Shown: piece after piece, positions 7,446 through 16,474 of the stretch
How positions within the stretch are numbered: the stretch's first letter is position 1
Layout of the letters: every line of letters starts with the position of its first letter
Source: 3107 sp965216225
GTDB taxonomy: Bacteria; Pseudomonadota; Alphaproteobacteria; Rhodobacterales; Rhodobacteraceae
NCBI GenBank assembly: GCA_965216225.1
Contig: CBDCFF010000006.1
Coordinates: 1-40,456 of the forward strand
Reading direction: 5' to 3'
Length of the DNA stretch: 40,456 nucleotides
Program-made: the position numbers and the translations under genes
The notes under the pieces: model-generated
The model's database searches: none
What the model was told of the DNA's origin: nothing
The model's input: only the letters and a program-made list of their open reading frames with translations

Positions 7446-7945
7446 TGGACATCCCGTAAAAGACGATGAAGCTCTGGAAAACCAGTTTGCCACATGGATG
7501 TGCCTTTCATTGCGCCTGACAATGGTGCCCAGAAAAACCGCCAGACAGGCCACCCGGACCAGAACAAGCCAGAGGTCCGCATACCATTCCGGCTCTGCAT
7601 ATTCCTTGGATTGGGCGCCCCCCGGCACATGGCCGGTGGCCGCCAGAACGATGAAAAGCTGATAACCCCGGAACACGAACCAGGCAAGATTGCCGCCCCA
7701 GAGCCGCACCGCAGAGGTGTGCAGCGGACGCAACCGGCCAAAATTCGCAAGGCCCTGCGCCCATTCGAAATTCAGCGCCGGAAAGGCAAGCTGAAACGCG
7801 ATGAATGTCCCGACGGCAAAGCCCGCAACACCCCGGAATACGGTCGCAATGGCGCCTGCGCGCACCACATCGTCCATGTAACCGGCAGGCATCGCGCGCA
7901 TGGCCAGAGGCAATCGCCGCCAGTATCGTGATCGTGCCCAGGGAT
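7445..7945 (-). pseudogene. ccoN: ccoN remnant (cbb3 oxidase catalytic subunit), collapsed and joined to ccoI
   Basis: Fragments of CcoN appear in order: LGTITILAAIASGHARDA (about 7941 down), then after a frame change GYMDDVVRAGAIATVF, FALNFEWAQG-type sequence and GRLRPLHTSAV. An in-frame jump then leads to RLWGGNLAWFVFRGYQLF, SKEYAEPEWYADLWL and ERHIHVANWF, followed by SFIVFYGMSTF from much later in CcoN. At about 7445 this runs into ccoI sequence. So most of ccoN, all of ccoO, ccoQ, ccoP, ccoG and ccoH, and the start of ccoI are missing. Retained segments include none of the complete haem/CuB ligand set. The gene is dead. The identification is firm because several long CcoN-specific strings survive. 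Confidence 0.8.
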
Positions 7946-8085
7946 CACTTCGGTTCAGACCGGCCATTGCGATGGCGGGAAAACCTTCGGGGATGCCCCG
8001 GAACGATTGTGCGGATGCCGGGGCTGTGCTGTCCGTATGCCGGAAATGGCCGGAATACCGGTTCCGCTGACCCGCTGACCGGCCA

Positions 8086-9258
8086 TTACTGCAAATCGGC
8101 GAAAGCCTCCTGCAAACGGCGCAGGGCCTCGGCCAGACGGGCGCGGGGCGTCCCGATATTGAACCGCAGGCAGGGCTCGCCGCCAGACCCGAAATCGGCG
8201 CCGACACCGGGGGCCAGACGGGCGTCCTGCTTTACCCGCCGGATCACCTCTGCCATCTCCATGCCGGTATTGGTGAAATCGGCCCAGGCCAGATAGGTCG
8301 CCTGCATCGGCATCGGCGCCACACCCGGAATTTTCGCCACTTCCCCGATGAAAAGGCGCGCGTTTTCCTCTATGTAAGCCACCAGGCCATCGGCCCATTG
8401 CGCGCCTTCCGGCGAATAGACCGCCTGCGCCATTCTCAGGCCAAAAAGGTTGGGCCTGATGTCCAGCGCCTCCAGCAACGCCATGAACGGCTTTCGCAAT
8501 TCCGCATCCGGAATGATCACGTTGCCGATACGGGCGCCCGCCATGTTGAAGGTCTTGGAGGTCGCCGTCAGCATGATCAGCCTGTCCAGAACCTCTGGCG
8601 CGGCCATCGGCAGCGGAACGTGCCGATACCCCGAATGGACAAGATCGTGGTGAATCTCGTCGGCGATCAGCAACAGATCGTGCCGCGCACAGAACGCGGC
8701 CAGATGCTTCTGCTCTTCAACCGTCCAGACCCGGCCGGCCGGATTGTGGGGAGAGCAGAACAGAACCGCCCGCTCGCGCCCAGTCATGCCCGCCTCCAGC
8801 GCCTCCGTATCCATCCGGTAAACACCTTCCCGGATGACCAGCGGGCATTCCCGAACCACGCGCCCGCCCTTGCGGATCTTCCCCGGAAATTCATGATAGA
8901 CCGGGGTGAAGATGATCACCTCATCCCCCGGCTGCGTGTAGGCGCTCAGGCAAAGCCCGATGGCGTTTCCAATCCCGTGAGTGCTTGCAACGGATGCAGG
9001 ATCGACATCCCAGCCGTGACGCTCCTGCATCCACCAGGCAACGGCTTCGTGGTAATCCGCCTGCCCCGTGAAATAACCGTAGGCCGCGTTGTCATGCAGG
9101 GTTTGCACCGTGTCCTGCAAGATCGCGGCAGGCGCGAAATCCATATCCGCAATCCACATCGGGATGGCGTCCGGGGCCGACACGCCGGTGGCCGGACCCA
9201 TGCCGTCCCATTTCGCGGTTCCAAGCCCCCTGCGGTCGCTCAACTCATCGAAACCCAT
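8086..9258 (-). CDS. PatB/MalY-type PLP-dependent aminotransferase (C-S lyase)
   Basis: A 390-residue fold-type I PLP enzyme. Recognisable features are IPMWIADMDFAPA near the N-terminus (substrate-loop signature of the MalY/PatB branch), SPHNPAGRVW, LLLIADEIHHDLVHSG (the Asp that contacts the pyridine nitrogen), the Schiff-base lysine in TATSKTFNMAGARIGN, and the carboxylate-binding Arg in CLRFNIGTPRARL. Members of this branch catalyse beta-elimination of cystathionine or other cysteine conjugates, releasing pyruvate, ammonia and a thiol, and some are aminotransferases. The exact substrate is not visible. It lies downstream of the cco remnant on the same strand, with no sign of a functional link. 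Confidence 0.9.
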   Translation of the reverse strand: MGFDELSDRRGLGTAKWDGMGPATGVSAPDAIPMWIADMDFAPAAILQDTVQTLHDNAAYGYFTGQADYHEAVAWWMQERHGWDVDPASVASTHGIGNAIGLCLSAYTQPGDEVIIFTPVYHEFPGKIRKGGRVVRECPLVIREGVYRMDTEALEAGMTGRERAVLFCSPHNPAGRVWTVEEQKHLAAFCARHDLLLIADEIHHDLVHSGYRHVPLPMAAPEVLDRLIMLTATSKTFNMAGARIGNVIIPDAELRKPFMALLEALDIRPNLFGLRMAQAVYSPEGAQWADGLVAYIEENARLFIGEVAKIPGVAPMPMQATYLAWADFTNTGMEMAEVIRRVKQDARLAPGVGADFGSGGEPCLRFNIGTPRARLAEALRRLQEAFADLQ

Positions 9259-9362
9259 TGCTGTCCCCGTTGCCCCCTGTGCATATCCGCGTCAGGCTAC
9301 CCGGATCGGGGCGATGCGCAAGGCCCGTTGCACCGCCCGCGCGCATCGCCTAAATCAGCGTC

Positions 9363-9884
9363 ATGACAAGAAGAGCGATCCTTATCCATCCCGACCCGCG
9401 CCTGAGAAGGGTCTGCGCCCCGGTATCGGATATTTCGGACGCCCTGCGCGCGCTGGCCCGGGACATGCTGGAAACCATGTATGACGCGCCGGGCGTCGGT
9501 CTCGCCGCCCCGCAGGTCGGAATACCGGAGCGGATGATCGTGATGGATTGCATCAGGGACGAAGCGGCGGAGCACCACCCCATGGTGCTGGTCAATCCTG
9601 AAATCATCGCCGCTTCCGCAGAACTCAACACATATGAAGAGGGCTGCCTGTCGATCCCCGAACAGTTCGCCGGGATAGAGCGCCCCGCAGAAGTCACCGT
9701 CCGCTGGCTGGGTCTGGATGGCGAAGAGCATCGGCAGGATTTCGACGGCCTCCGGGCGATCTGCGTGCAGCACGAAATCGACCACCTGAACGGCAGGCTG
9801 TTCATCGACTACCTCAAACCGCTGCGCCGCCAGATGATCACCCGCAGGATGGCGAAGCTGAAGCGCGAAAAGGCCCGCGCATGA
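9363..9884 (+). CDS. def: Peptide deformylase
   Basis: This enzyme removes the formyl group from the N-terminal methionine of nascent proteins. All three family motifs are present in a 173-residue protein: GVGLAAPQ at 44-51, EGCLS at 93-97 (metal-ligand Cys95) and HEIDH at 137-141 (two metal-ligand His and the catalytic Glu138). The basic C-terminal tail (RRQMITRRMAKLKREKARA) is usual. About 100 bp downstream is fmt, which adds the same formyl group to initiator tRNA. The pair is a classical operon. A divergent aminotransferase gene lies 104 bp upstream. Confidence 0.95.
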   Translation: MTRRAILIHPDPRLRRVCAPVSDISDALRALARDMLETMYDAPGVGLAAPQVGIPERMIVMDCIRDEAAEHHPMVLVNPEIIAASAELNTYEEGCLSIPEQFAGIERPAEVTVRWLGLDGEEHRQDFDGLRAICVQHEIDHLNGRLFIDYLKPLRRQMITRRMAKLKREKARA

Positions 9885-9987
9885 GCGTCCGCCCCGTCGC
9901 GCCCCGCCCCGGCAATCAGCCGCGGGGCCGGATACCGGCAGGGCGGAGGATGCCCCTGCAAGGGGCCGAAGAATTACAGAGGCAGGA

Positions 9988-10893
9988 ATGAGGTTGGTGT
10001 TCATGGGCACCCCGGATTTCGCCGTCGCCGCGCTGGACGCCCTGATCGCCGCCGGGCACGAAATCGCCTGCGTCTACACCCAACCCCCACGCCCCGCCGG
10101 GCGCGGCAAAAAAGACCGCCCCACCCCCGTGCAACTGCGCGCCGCAGTACTGGCGCTGACCGTCCGGCATCCGACCGATCTGAAAACCGCAGAGGCGCAG
10201 GCGGAATTCATCGCCCTCCGGGCCGACCTGGCGGTTGTCGCCGCCTACGGGCTGATCCTGCCGCAAGCCATTCTGGATGCGCCCGCGAAAGGCTGCCTGA
10301 ACATCCATGCCTCGCTTTTGCCGCGCTGGCGGGGCGCGGCCCCCGTTCACCGGGCGATCATGGCCGGGGACGTGCAGACCGGTATCAGCATCATGCAGAT
10401 GGAGGCCGGGCTTGATACCGGCCCGGTGCTGCTGACCCGCGAAACGGCCATCGGGGCAGAGGAAACCGCCGCCGGGCTGCATGACCGGCTGGCCGTTCTG
10501 GGGGGCGCGGCGATTGCACGGGCGCTTGCGTCGCTCGACACCCTCAGCCCGCAGGCGCAACCCGAGGCCGGCGTGACCCATGCCGAAAAGATCACCAAGG
10601 CCGAAGCGCGGATCGACTGGAGGCAATCCGCAGAGGAGGTGGACCGGAAAATCAGGGGCCTGTCCCCCTTTCCCGGCGCATGGTGCGAACATGGCGGCCA
10701 GCGGATCAAACTGCTCGGCTCGCGCCCCGGCGCGGCGTCGGGGCGGCCCGGACGGGTTCTTGACGACCGGCTGACCGTCGCCTGCGGCTCTGGCGCCGTG
10801 GAACTCCTGCGCCTGCAACGCGCCGGAAAGGTTGCGCAGGACACCGGAACCTTCCTGCGCGGCTTTCCCGTTCCGCGGGGCGCGCAACTCTGA
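9988..10893 (+). CDS. fmt: Methionyl-tRNA formyltransferase
   Basis: Transfers formyl from 10-formyltetrahydrofolate to Met-tRNAfMet. The N-terminal Rossmann domain carries MRLVFMGTPDFA, the GRGKK loop that contacts the tRNA acceptor arm, and the catalytic set Asn105, His107 (NIHASLLPRWRGAAP) and Asp143. A C-terminal OB-like domain runs from about residue 205. The length of 301 is normal. It lies downstream of def on the same strand. The 114-bp stretch after it contains only a short repeated CCGTCATCTTCTG and no gene. Confidence 0.95.
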   Translation: MRLVFMGTPDFAVAALDALIAAGHEIACVYTQPPRPAGRGKKDRPTPVQLRAAVLALTVRHPTDLKTAEAQAEFIALRADLAVVAAYGLILPQAILDAPAKGCLNIHASLLPRWRGAAPVHRAIMAGDVQTGISIMQMEAGLDTGPVLLTRETAIGAEETAAGLHDRLAVLGGAAIARALASLDTLSPQAQPEAGVTHAEKITKAEARIDWRQSAEEVDRKIRGLSPFPGAWCEHGGQRIKLLGSRPGAASGRPGRVLDDRLTVACGSGAVELLRLQRAGKVAQDTGTFLRGFPVPRGAQL

Positions 10894-11007
10894 CATCAGG
10901 GGCGCATGTTCCCGACGCTTTCCGTCGTCCCGCCGTCATCTTCTGCCGTCATCTTCTGCGTTCACGTCATCCATCGGCACGCAGATGAGAGCGCGCCGCC
11001 GGGCGTT

Positions 11008-11481
11008 TCAAGGCCCGTGTCGCGCCCGCCCCGGCCTGAACGGCTCCATCCCGGCGCGGGCCAGCGCATCGGCGCGCTCATTCTCCGCATGGCCCGCATG
11101 GCCCTTCACCCATTCCCAGGTCACGTCATGGCGCGCCAGCGCCGCATCCAGCCGCAGCCAGAGATCGGCGTTCCTTACCGGTTTCCTGTTCGAGGTCTTC
11201 CAGCCATTGCGCTTCCAGCCATGAATCCAGACGGTCACGCCATTCTTCACATAAGCGCTGTCCGTCACGATGGTGATCCTTGAAGGCCGCTCCAGCACTT
11301 CCAGCGCATTGATCGCGGCCAGCAATTCCATGCGGTTATTGGTGGTCCCGGCCTCGCCGCCCTTCAGTTCCCGCTCTTTCAGAACATGATCGCCATCCAC
11401 CGCGCGCAACAGCACCCCCCACCCCCCCGGACCGGGATTGCCGGAACAGGCCCCGTCGGTATAGGCAAGGAACTCAGGCAA
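11008..11481 (-). CDS. rnhA: Ribonuclease HI
   Basis: Degrades the RNA strand of RNA-DNA hybrids. The 157-residue protein has the complete catalytic set: Asp9 (YTDGACSGNPGPGGWG), Glu52 (NNRMELLAAINAL), Asp74 (TDSAYV), His128 (VKGHAGH) and Asp138 (NERADALA). It also has the basic HGWKRNGWKTSNRKPV handle. It is downstream of ispH on the same strand with a 27-bp gap, so co-transcription is likely. Confidence 0.96.
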   Translation of the reverse strand: MPEFLAYTDGACSGNPGPGGWGVLLRAVDGDHVLKERELKGGEAGTTNNRMELLAAINALEVLERPSRITIVTDSAYVKNGVTVWIHGWKRNGWKTSNRKPVRNADLWLRLDAALARHDVTWEWVKGHAGHAENERADALARAGMEPFRPGRARHGP

Positions 11482-11508
11482 GCCGGACGGTTCCGGCGGT
11501 TCCGCATC

Positions 11509-12459
11509 TCATGCCTCTTCCCTCAGCACCCGCGGCACCTTGAACCTGACATTTTCCTGGGCGGTTTCGATCTGCTCCACCGTAACGTCGAACCGCTCTC
11601 GCAAGGCTTCGATCACCTCGTCGATCAACACCTCGGGGGCCGACGCCCCCGCCGTCAGGCCCACGGACCGAACCCCTTCCAGCGCGCGCCAGTCAATGTC
11701 ACCCGCCCGCTGGATAAGCTGGGAATACCCGCACCCGACGGCGGCGCTTACTTCGACGAGGCGTTTCGAGTTCGAGGAATTCGGCGCCCCGATCACCAGA
11801 ATGGCATCCGATTTCGGGGCCATCGCCTTGACCGCGTACTGGCGATTGGTGGCCGCATAGCAGATGTCTTCCTTGTGCGGCCCGGCAATGGTCGGGAACC
11901 GCGCCTTGAGCGCCGCGACAATATCGGCGGTGTCATCGACCGACAGGGTGGTCTGCGTGATATAGGCCAGCCGCTCCGGGTCACGCACCCGAAGCGCCAC
12001 GACATCGGCGACGGTCTCGACCAGCAGAACCTCGCCCTCCGGCAACTGGCCCATCGTCCCCACGGTCTCGGGGTGGCCTGCATGGCCGATCATCACCATC
12101 TGCAACCCGTTCCGGGAATAACGCTCTGCCTCTATATGCACCTTGCTGACCAGCGGGCAGGTGGCATCGACATAGATCATCCTGCGCCGCGCGGCCTCTG
12201 CCGGCACCGCCTTTGGCACCCCGTGGGCGGAAAAGATCACCGGGCGGTCATTCGGGCAATCGTCGAGATCCTCGACAAACACCGCGCCTTTCGCCCGCAG
12301 CCCGTCCACCACGAATTTGTTGTGGACGATCTCATGGCGCACATAGACCGGCGCACCCCATTTCTCCAGGGCCATCTCGACAATCCTGATCGCCCGCACG
12401 ACACCCGCGCAAAACCCTCTTGGCGCGGCCAGATAAAGTGTCAGGGGTGGTTTGGTCAC
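11509..12459 (-). CDS. ispH: 4-hydroxy-3-methylbut-2-enyl diphosphate reductase
   Basis: Last enzyme of the MEP isoprenoid pathway, a 4Fe-4S protein that makes IPP and DMAPP. The three cluster-ligand cysteines are visible in APRGFCAGVVRAI, VDATCPLVSKVH and DICYAATNRQ. Substrate-contact motifs HEIVHNKFVV, HAGHPE and GAPNSSNSKRLVE are intact. I start the gene at the GTG at 12459 rather than the longer open frame, because GAGGAGG sits 9-10 bp upstream and the family begins with this segment. This gives 316 residues, the usual length. rnhA follows. Confidence 0.96.
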   Translation of the reverse strand: MTKPPLTLYLAAPRGFCAGVVRAIRIVEMALEKWGAPVYVRHEIVHNKFVVDGLRAKGAVFVEDLDDCPNDRPVIFSAHGVPKAVPAEAARRRMIYVDATCPLVSKVHIEAERYSRNGLQMVMIGHAGHPETVGTMGQLPEGEVLLVETVADVVALRVRDPERLAYITQTTLSVDDTADIVAALKARFPTIAGPHKEDICYAATNRQYAVKAMAPKSDAILVIGAPNSSNSKRLVEVSAAVGCGYSQLIQRAGDIDWRALEGVRSVGLTAGASAPEVLIDEVIEALRERFDVTVEQIETAQENVRFKVPRVLREEA

Positions 12460-12597
12460 GGGTCGGAGCCTCCTCGGTTCACGCAACGTGATGTAGCGCG
12501 CATCCACAAGCGCGTCCACCCTTCTTCGCCATCCCGGCCATCCCGGCCATCTTCGCCACCGCATGGCCCGGCGCAGCCAGCGCCGCGAACCGTTCCC

Positions 12598-13134
12598 TTA
12601 CAGTTCGCGCGGCGGCCGGCCGATCACGTCTTTCAGATCATTCAGTTCGATGAAATTGTCGGCCTGGCGTCGCAATTCATCGGCAATCATCGGCGGGTGC
12701 GACCGGATGGTGGACACCACCGACACCCGCACCCCCCGCCGTTGCAGGCCTTCGACCAGCGGGCGGAAATCGCCATCGCCGGAAAACAGCACGATATGAT
12801 CCACATGGGGCGCAAGATCAATCGCGTCCACGGCCAGTTCGATGTCCATGTTGCCCTTGATCTTTCGCCGCCCCATGGAATCGGTGTATTCCTTGGCCGG
12901 TTTCGTGACCATGGTGAACCCGTTATAGTTCAGCCAATCGACCAGCGGACGGATCGGGGAATACTCGTCATTCTCCAGCAAGGCAGTATAATACAATGCC
13001 CGCAGCAGCCTGCCCCGGCGCATGAACTCCGCGCGCAGGAGTTTATAGTCGATGTCGAACTCAAGCGCTTTTGCCGCAGCATAGAGATTGGAGCCATCTA
13101 TGAACAGCGCAAGCCGTTCGTCCTTGTAAAACAT
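12598..13134 (-). CDS. NYN-domain (LabA/DUF88-type) putative ribonuclease
   Basis: A 178-residue protein with the PIN-like NYN fold. Conserved acidic positions are seen in ALFIDGSNLYAAA, KGNMDIELAVDAID and VLFSGDGDFRPLVEGLQRRG. These would bind the divalent metal used in RNA cleavage in the family. No other domain is attached. The gene is divergent from folK with a 125-bp shared upstream region. In-frame alternatives are poor, and ATTTGAATG has only a weak purine tract (AAAGGAAT) about 5 bp upstream. The target RNA is unknown. Confidence 0.88.
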   Translation of the reverse strand: MFYKDERLALFIDGSNLYAAAKALEFDIDYKLLRAEFMRRGRLLRALYYTALLENDEYSPIRPLVDWLNYNGFTMVTKPAKEYTDSMGRRKIKGNMDIELAVDAIDLAPHVDHIVLFSGDGDFRPLVEGLQRRGVRVSVVSTIRSHPPMIADELRRQADNFIELNDLKDVIGRPPREL

Positions 13135-13259
13135 TCAAATTCCTTTCAATACATGATCCCGTCCGAAAGTGTCCGCAAGACCTGCGCAAGCGGTGGCCAA
13201 GGATTGAACCCTATCGCACGGGATGGCGAAACCGAAGGCAAATTTAGGCGAACCTCGCG

Positions 13260-13865
13260 ATGTCGCAACCCTTTAACGACCATATTCCCGAAACAATCGC
13301 GTTTATCGCGCTTGGCGCGAACCAGCCTGCGGATATTCACCTGATTTACCTGCGCCTGAAGACATGCCTTCAGGATTTCACCACGCCCGGGGCGACGATA
13401 CGGCGGATCAGCCGATTCTATCGCACCCCCTGTTTCCCTCCGGGCGCGGGCCCGGATTTCGTGAATGCCGTGGCGGAAATCGGAACCGCCCTGCCAGCCG
13501 GGGCGCTTCTTGATCATCTGCACGCCATTGAGCGGCGGCATGGCCGGGTGCGCACCCGGCGCTGGGGTCCGCGTTCGCTGGATATTGATCTTCTGGCCTG
13601 TGGAGAAGAGATTGCCCCCAACCTGCCAACCCATGCCGAATGGCGCGACCTGCCGCCGGAGGAACAGCGCCTTCGGACGCCTGCGGAAATGATTCTGCCG
13701 CATCCCCGGCTTCAGGATCGCGGATTTGTCCTGGCGCCGTGGGCCGATATTGCCCCCGATTGGCGGCATCCGGTCTTGGCCAGAAGCGTTTCGGAAATGC
13801 TGTCGGCCATCGACCGGCGGGAAATCGAACGGATCATCCCCCTGTCACAGGCCGAAATGGGCTGA
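13260..13865 (+). CDS. folK: 2-amino-4-hydroxy-6-hydroxymethyldihydropteridine diphosphokinase
   Basis: Transfers pyrophosphate from ATP to the pterin in folate biosynthesis. The family hallmarks are in a 201-residue protein: FIALGANQP near the N-terminus, SRFYRTPCFPPGAGPDFVNAV, and the signature RWGPRSLDIDLL with the two Mg-binding aspartates, followed by LPHPRLQDRGFVLAPWADIAP. The ends resemble other Rhodobacteraceae FolK proteins. rpoZ follows 73 bp downstream with its own possible promoter. Confidence 0.94.
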   Translation: MSQPFNDHIPETIAFIALGANQPADIHLIYLRLKTCLQDFTTPGATIRRISRFYRTPCFPPGAGPDFVNAVAEIGTALPAGALLDHLHAIERRHGRVRTRRWGPRSLDIDLLACGEEIAPNLPTHAEWRDLPPEEQRLRTPAEMILPHPRLQDRGFVLAPWADIAPDWRHPVLARSVSEMLSAIDRREIERIIPLSQAEMG

Positions 13866-13872
13866 AACAGGG

Positions 13873-13900
13873 TTGTCAAGCCCTCTCGATCCGCCTAGAA
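13873..13900 (+). promoter_or_regulatory. Possible sigma70 promoter of the rpoZ-rsh operon
   Basis: TTGTCA (13873-13878), a 16-bp spacer and CTAGAA (13895-13900), 39 bp upstream of the rpoZ ATG. The -35 is close to consensus and the -10 is weak. It starts 7 bp after the folK stop codon. Inferred by eye. Confidence 0.4.
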
Positions 13901-13938
13901 ACGCAATTTCCGAGATATGTGAGAGAAATGGAGCGTCC

Positions 13939-14292
13939 ATGGCCCGTGTTACGGTTGAAGATTGCGTTGACAAGGTTCCGAACCGGTTTGAACTGGTGAT
14001 GTTCGCCGCCCATCGCGCCCGCGAAATCACCGCCGGGGCGGAACTGACGCTGAGCCGCGACAACGACAAGAACCCGGTCGTCTCGCTGCGCGAGATCGCC
14101 GAGGAAACCCAGACCGCCGATGAACTGCGCGAGCGCATGATCGAAAGCCATCAGACCCAGATCGAGGTGGATGAGCCGGAAGAGGATTCCATGTCGCTGC
14201 TGATGGGGACCGAGGCGAACAGGCCGGAAGAAGACGACATGTCGGACGAAAAACTCCTGCGCGCGCTGATGGAAGCGCAGGAGCAGCGGTAA
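13939..14292 (+). CDS. rpoZ: RNA polymerase omega subunit
   Basis: The small subunit that helps assemble beta' into RNA polymerase. The 117-residue protein starts MARVTVEDCVDKVPNRFELV, followed by AAHRAREITAGAELTL and the family's NPVVSLREIAE. The acidic tail after about residue 75 is typical of alphaproteobacterial omega. The ATG at 13939 is chosen because it begins the conserved domain. The gene is 28 bp upstream of rsh, the common rpoZ-spoT arrangement, which matters because omega forms part of a ppGpp site on RNA polymerase in proteobacteria. Confidence 0.96.
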   Translation: MARVTVEDCVDKVPNRFELVMFAAHRAREITAGAELTLSRDNDKNPVVSLREIAEETQTADELRERMIESHQTQIEVDEPEEDSMSLLMGTEANRPEEDDMSDEKLLRALMEAQEQR

Positions 14293-14320
14293 GGGCGCAA
14301 CGCCCGAGGGTGCGGACCGG

Positions 14321-16441
14321 ATGATCACTGCCGATGACCTGATCAAACTGGTCTGCAACTACAATCCCGAAACGAACGAGGCGTTGATCCGCGATGCCTA
14401 CGCCTATGGCATGGCAATGCACAAAGGGCAGTTCCGCCATTCAGGAGAGCCCTATTTCAACCATCCGGTCACCGTCGCCGCAATCCTGACCGAGCAGAAG
14501 CTCGATGATGCAACCATCGTCACCGCCCTTCTGCACGACACCATCGAAGACACCAGATCGACCCATGCGGAAATCACCGAACGGTTTGGCCGCGAAATCG
14601 CCGAACTGGTCGATGGCGTCACCAAGCTGACCAACCTGCAACTGTCATCCTCCGAGACGAAACAGGCGGAAAATTTCCGCAAGCTCTTCATGGCGATGTC
14701 GCGCGATCTGCGGGTGATCCTGGTAAAGCTGGGCGACCGGCTGCACAACATGCGCACCATCAGGTCGATGGACCCCGAAAAGCAGGCCCGCAAAGCGCGC
14801 GAGACAATGGATATCTTCGCCCCCCTTGCAGGCCGCATGGGGATGCAATGGATGCGCGAGGAACTGGAGGATCTGGCCTTTCACGTCCTCAACCCCGAAG
14901 GGCGCACCTCTATCATGCGGCGCTTCATCACCCTGCAAAGGGAAAGCGGCGACGTGATCAAGAAGATCACCAACGACATCGAAAAGGAACTGGCCGGCGC
15001 CGGAATCGAGGCGAGCGTCTTCGGACGCGCCAAGAAACCCTATTCGATCTGGCGCAAGATGCAGGAAAAGGATCAGGGCTTTTCCCGCCTGTCCGACATC
15101 TTCGGCTTCCGGGTAATCACCCGGAGCAATGCCGATTGCTACCGCGTCCTTGGCTCCATCCATCAGCGCTGGCGCGCCGTGCCCGGACGCTTCAAGGACT
15201 ATATCAGCCAGCCGAAATCGAACGGCTACCGGTCGATTCACACCACGGTTTCGGGCCGCGACGGCAAGCGCGTCGAGGTCCAGATCAGAACCACCCAGAT
15301 GAATGAGATCGCGGAAACCGGCGTCGCCGCGCACTGGTCCTATCGCGACGGCGTGCAATCGGAAAATCCCTTTGTCGTTGACCCCGCCGAATGGATCGCT
15401 GGCCTCAGGGAACGGTTCGAAACCGCCGAGGATCACGACGAGTTTCTGGAACACGTAAAGCTGGAAATGTATTCCGACCAGGTTTTCTGCTTCACACCCA
15501 AGGGGGCCGTTGTGAAACTGCCGCGCGGGGCGATGCCGCTGGATTTCGCCTATGCCATCCACACCCGGATCGGCGACAGTTGCGTCGGCGCCAAGGTCGA
15601 TCATGTCCGCAAACCGCTGTGGACGCACCTCAAGAACGGTCAGTCGGTCGAGATCATGACAGCCGAAGGACAGCGCCCGCAGGCGACCTGGCTCGCCATC
15701 GTCAAGACCGGCAAGGCAAAGGCCGCCGTGCGCAAATCGCTGCGCGAAGAGGATCGGGGGCGCTACATCAGACTGGGGCGCGAACTGGCCGGCGTGGCAT
15801 TTGAACATGTGGGCAAGAAGGCCACCGACAAGGCGCTTGCCACCGCCGCCCGGCAGTTGGGTCTGGCCAGTGCAGAGGAACTCCTCGCCCGTGTGGGCAG
15901 CATCGAACTGGCCAGCCGGAAAGTGGTGGAGACGCTCTATCCCGACCTGTCCCCCGCCTGCGGCGACGAAATTGACGCGAAACGCGCCATCGTCGGGCTG
16001 CCCGGCGACCAGGCCTTCAAACGCGCGCATTGCTGTCAGCCGGTGCCCGGAGAGCGCATCGTCGGGATCACCTGTCATGGCCGCGGCATTCTGGTCCACG
16101 CGATTGATTGCGAGGCGCTGTCAGATTACGATGGCCAGCCCGATCGCTGGATCGACCTGCACTGGCACAGCGGCCGGCATCCCGCCGTGCATACGGTCAG
16201 CCTGAACCTGACGATTCGCAACGATGCGGGCGTACTGGGACGTATTTGCACATTGATCGGAGAGCAGAAGGCCAATATCTCGAATATGCTCTTCGTTGAC
16301 TGCAAACCGGACTTTTACCGGCTGCTGATGGATGTGGACCTGCGCGATGCCGAACATCTTCATGCCATCCGGCATGTGCTGGAAGCCGACAGCGATGTAG
16401 CCGCCATTGATCGCGAGCGGAACCCGGAGCGCAAACCGTAA
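14321..16441 (+). CDS. rsh: Bifunctional (p)ppGpp synthetase/hydrolase (Rel/Spo homologue)
   Basis: Makes and degrades the stringent-response alarmones. The 706-residue protein has the full long-RSH architecture. The HD hydrolase domain is at about 25-150 (HKGQFRHSGEPYFNHP, LLHDTIEDT with the metal HD pair). The synthetase domain is at about 240-350 (GRAKKPYSIWRKMQEK, DIFGFRVI, YISQPKSNGYRSIHTT). TGS is at about 385-450 (VFCFTPKGAVVKLPRGAMPLDFAYAIHT), and a C-terminal zinc-finger/ACT region (HCCQPVPGERIVG, then IRNDAGVLGRICTLIGE) completes it. The intact hydrolase motif and the genomic link to rpoZ fit the single RSH enzyme found in most alphaproteobacteria. Confidence 0.95.
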   Translation: MITADDLIKLVCNYNPETNEALIRDAYAYGMAMHKGQFRHSGEPYFNHPVTVAAILTEQKLDDATIVTALLHDTIEDTRSTHAEITERFGREIAELVDGVTKLTNLQLSSSETKQAENFRKLFMAMSRDLRVILVKLGDRLHNMRTIRSMDPEKQARKARETMDIFAPLAGRMGMQWMREELEDLAFHVLNPEGRTSIMRRFITLQRESGDVIKKITNDIEKELAGAGIEASVFGRAKKPYSIWRKMQEKDQGFSRLSDIFGFRVITRSNADCYRVLGSIHQRWRAVPGRFKDYISQPKSNGYRSIHTTVSGRDGKRVEVQIRTTQMNEIAETGVAAHWSYRDGVQSENPFVVDPAEWIAGLRERFETAEDHDEFLEHVKLEMYSDQVFCFTPKGAVVKLPRGAMPLDFAYAIHTRIGDSCVGAKVDHVRKPLWTHLKNGQSVEIMTAEGQRPQATWLAIVKTGKAKAAVRKSLREEDRGRYIRLGRELAGVAFEHVGKKATDKALATAARQLGLASAEELLARVGSIELASRKVVETLYPDLSPACGDEIDAKRAIVGLPGDQAFKRAHCCQPVPGERIVGITCHGRGILVHAIDCEALSDYDGQPDRWIDLHWHSGRHPAVHTVSLNLTIRNDAGVLGRICTLIGEQKANISNMLFVDCKPDFYRLLMDVDLRDAEHLHAIRHVLEADSDVAAIDRERNPERKP

Positions 16442-16474
16442 CCAGTGCCACAGGCAACAAGGAAAGCAGAATCC

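Noticed and set aside
6307..7945. A functional fused CcoN-CcoI protein
   Set aside because: The junction changes frame and the DKTGT, CPC and haem/CuB ligand regions are missing.
11386..13344. 652-codon plus-strand frame
   Set aside because: Antisense to rnhA, ispH and the NYN gene, all of which have clear catalytic motifs.
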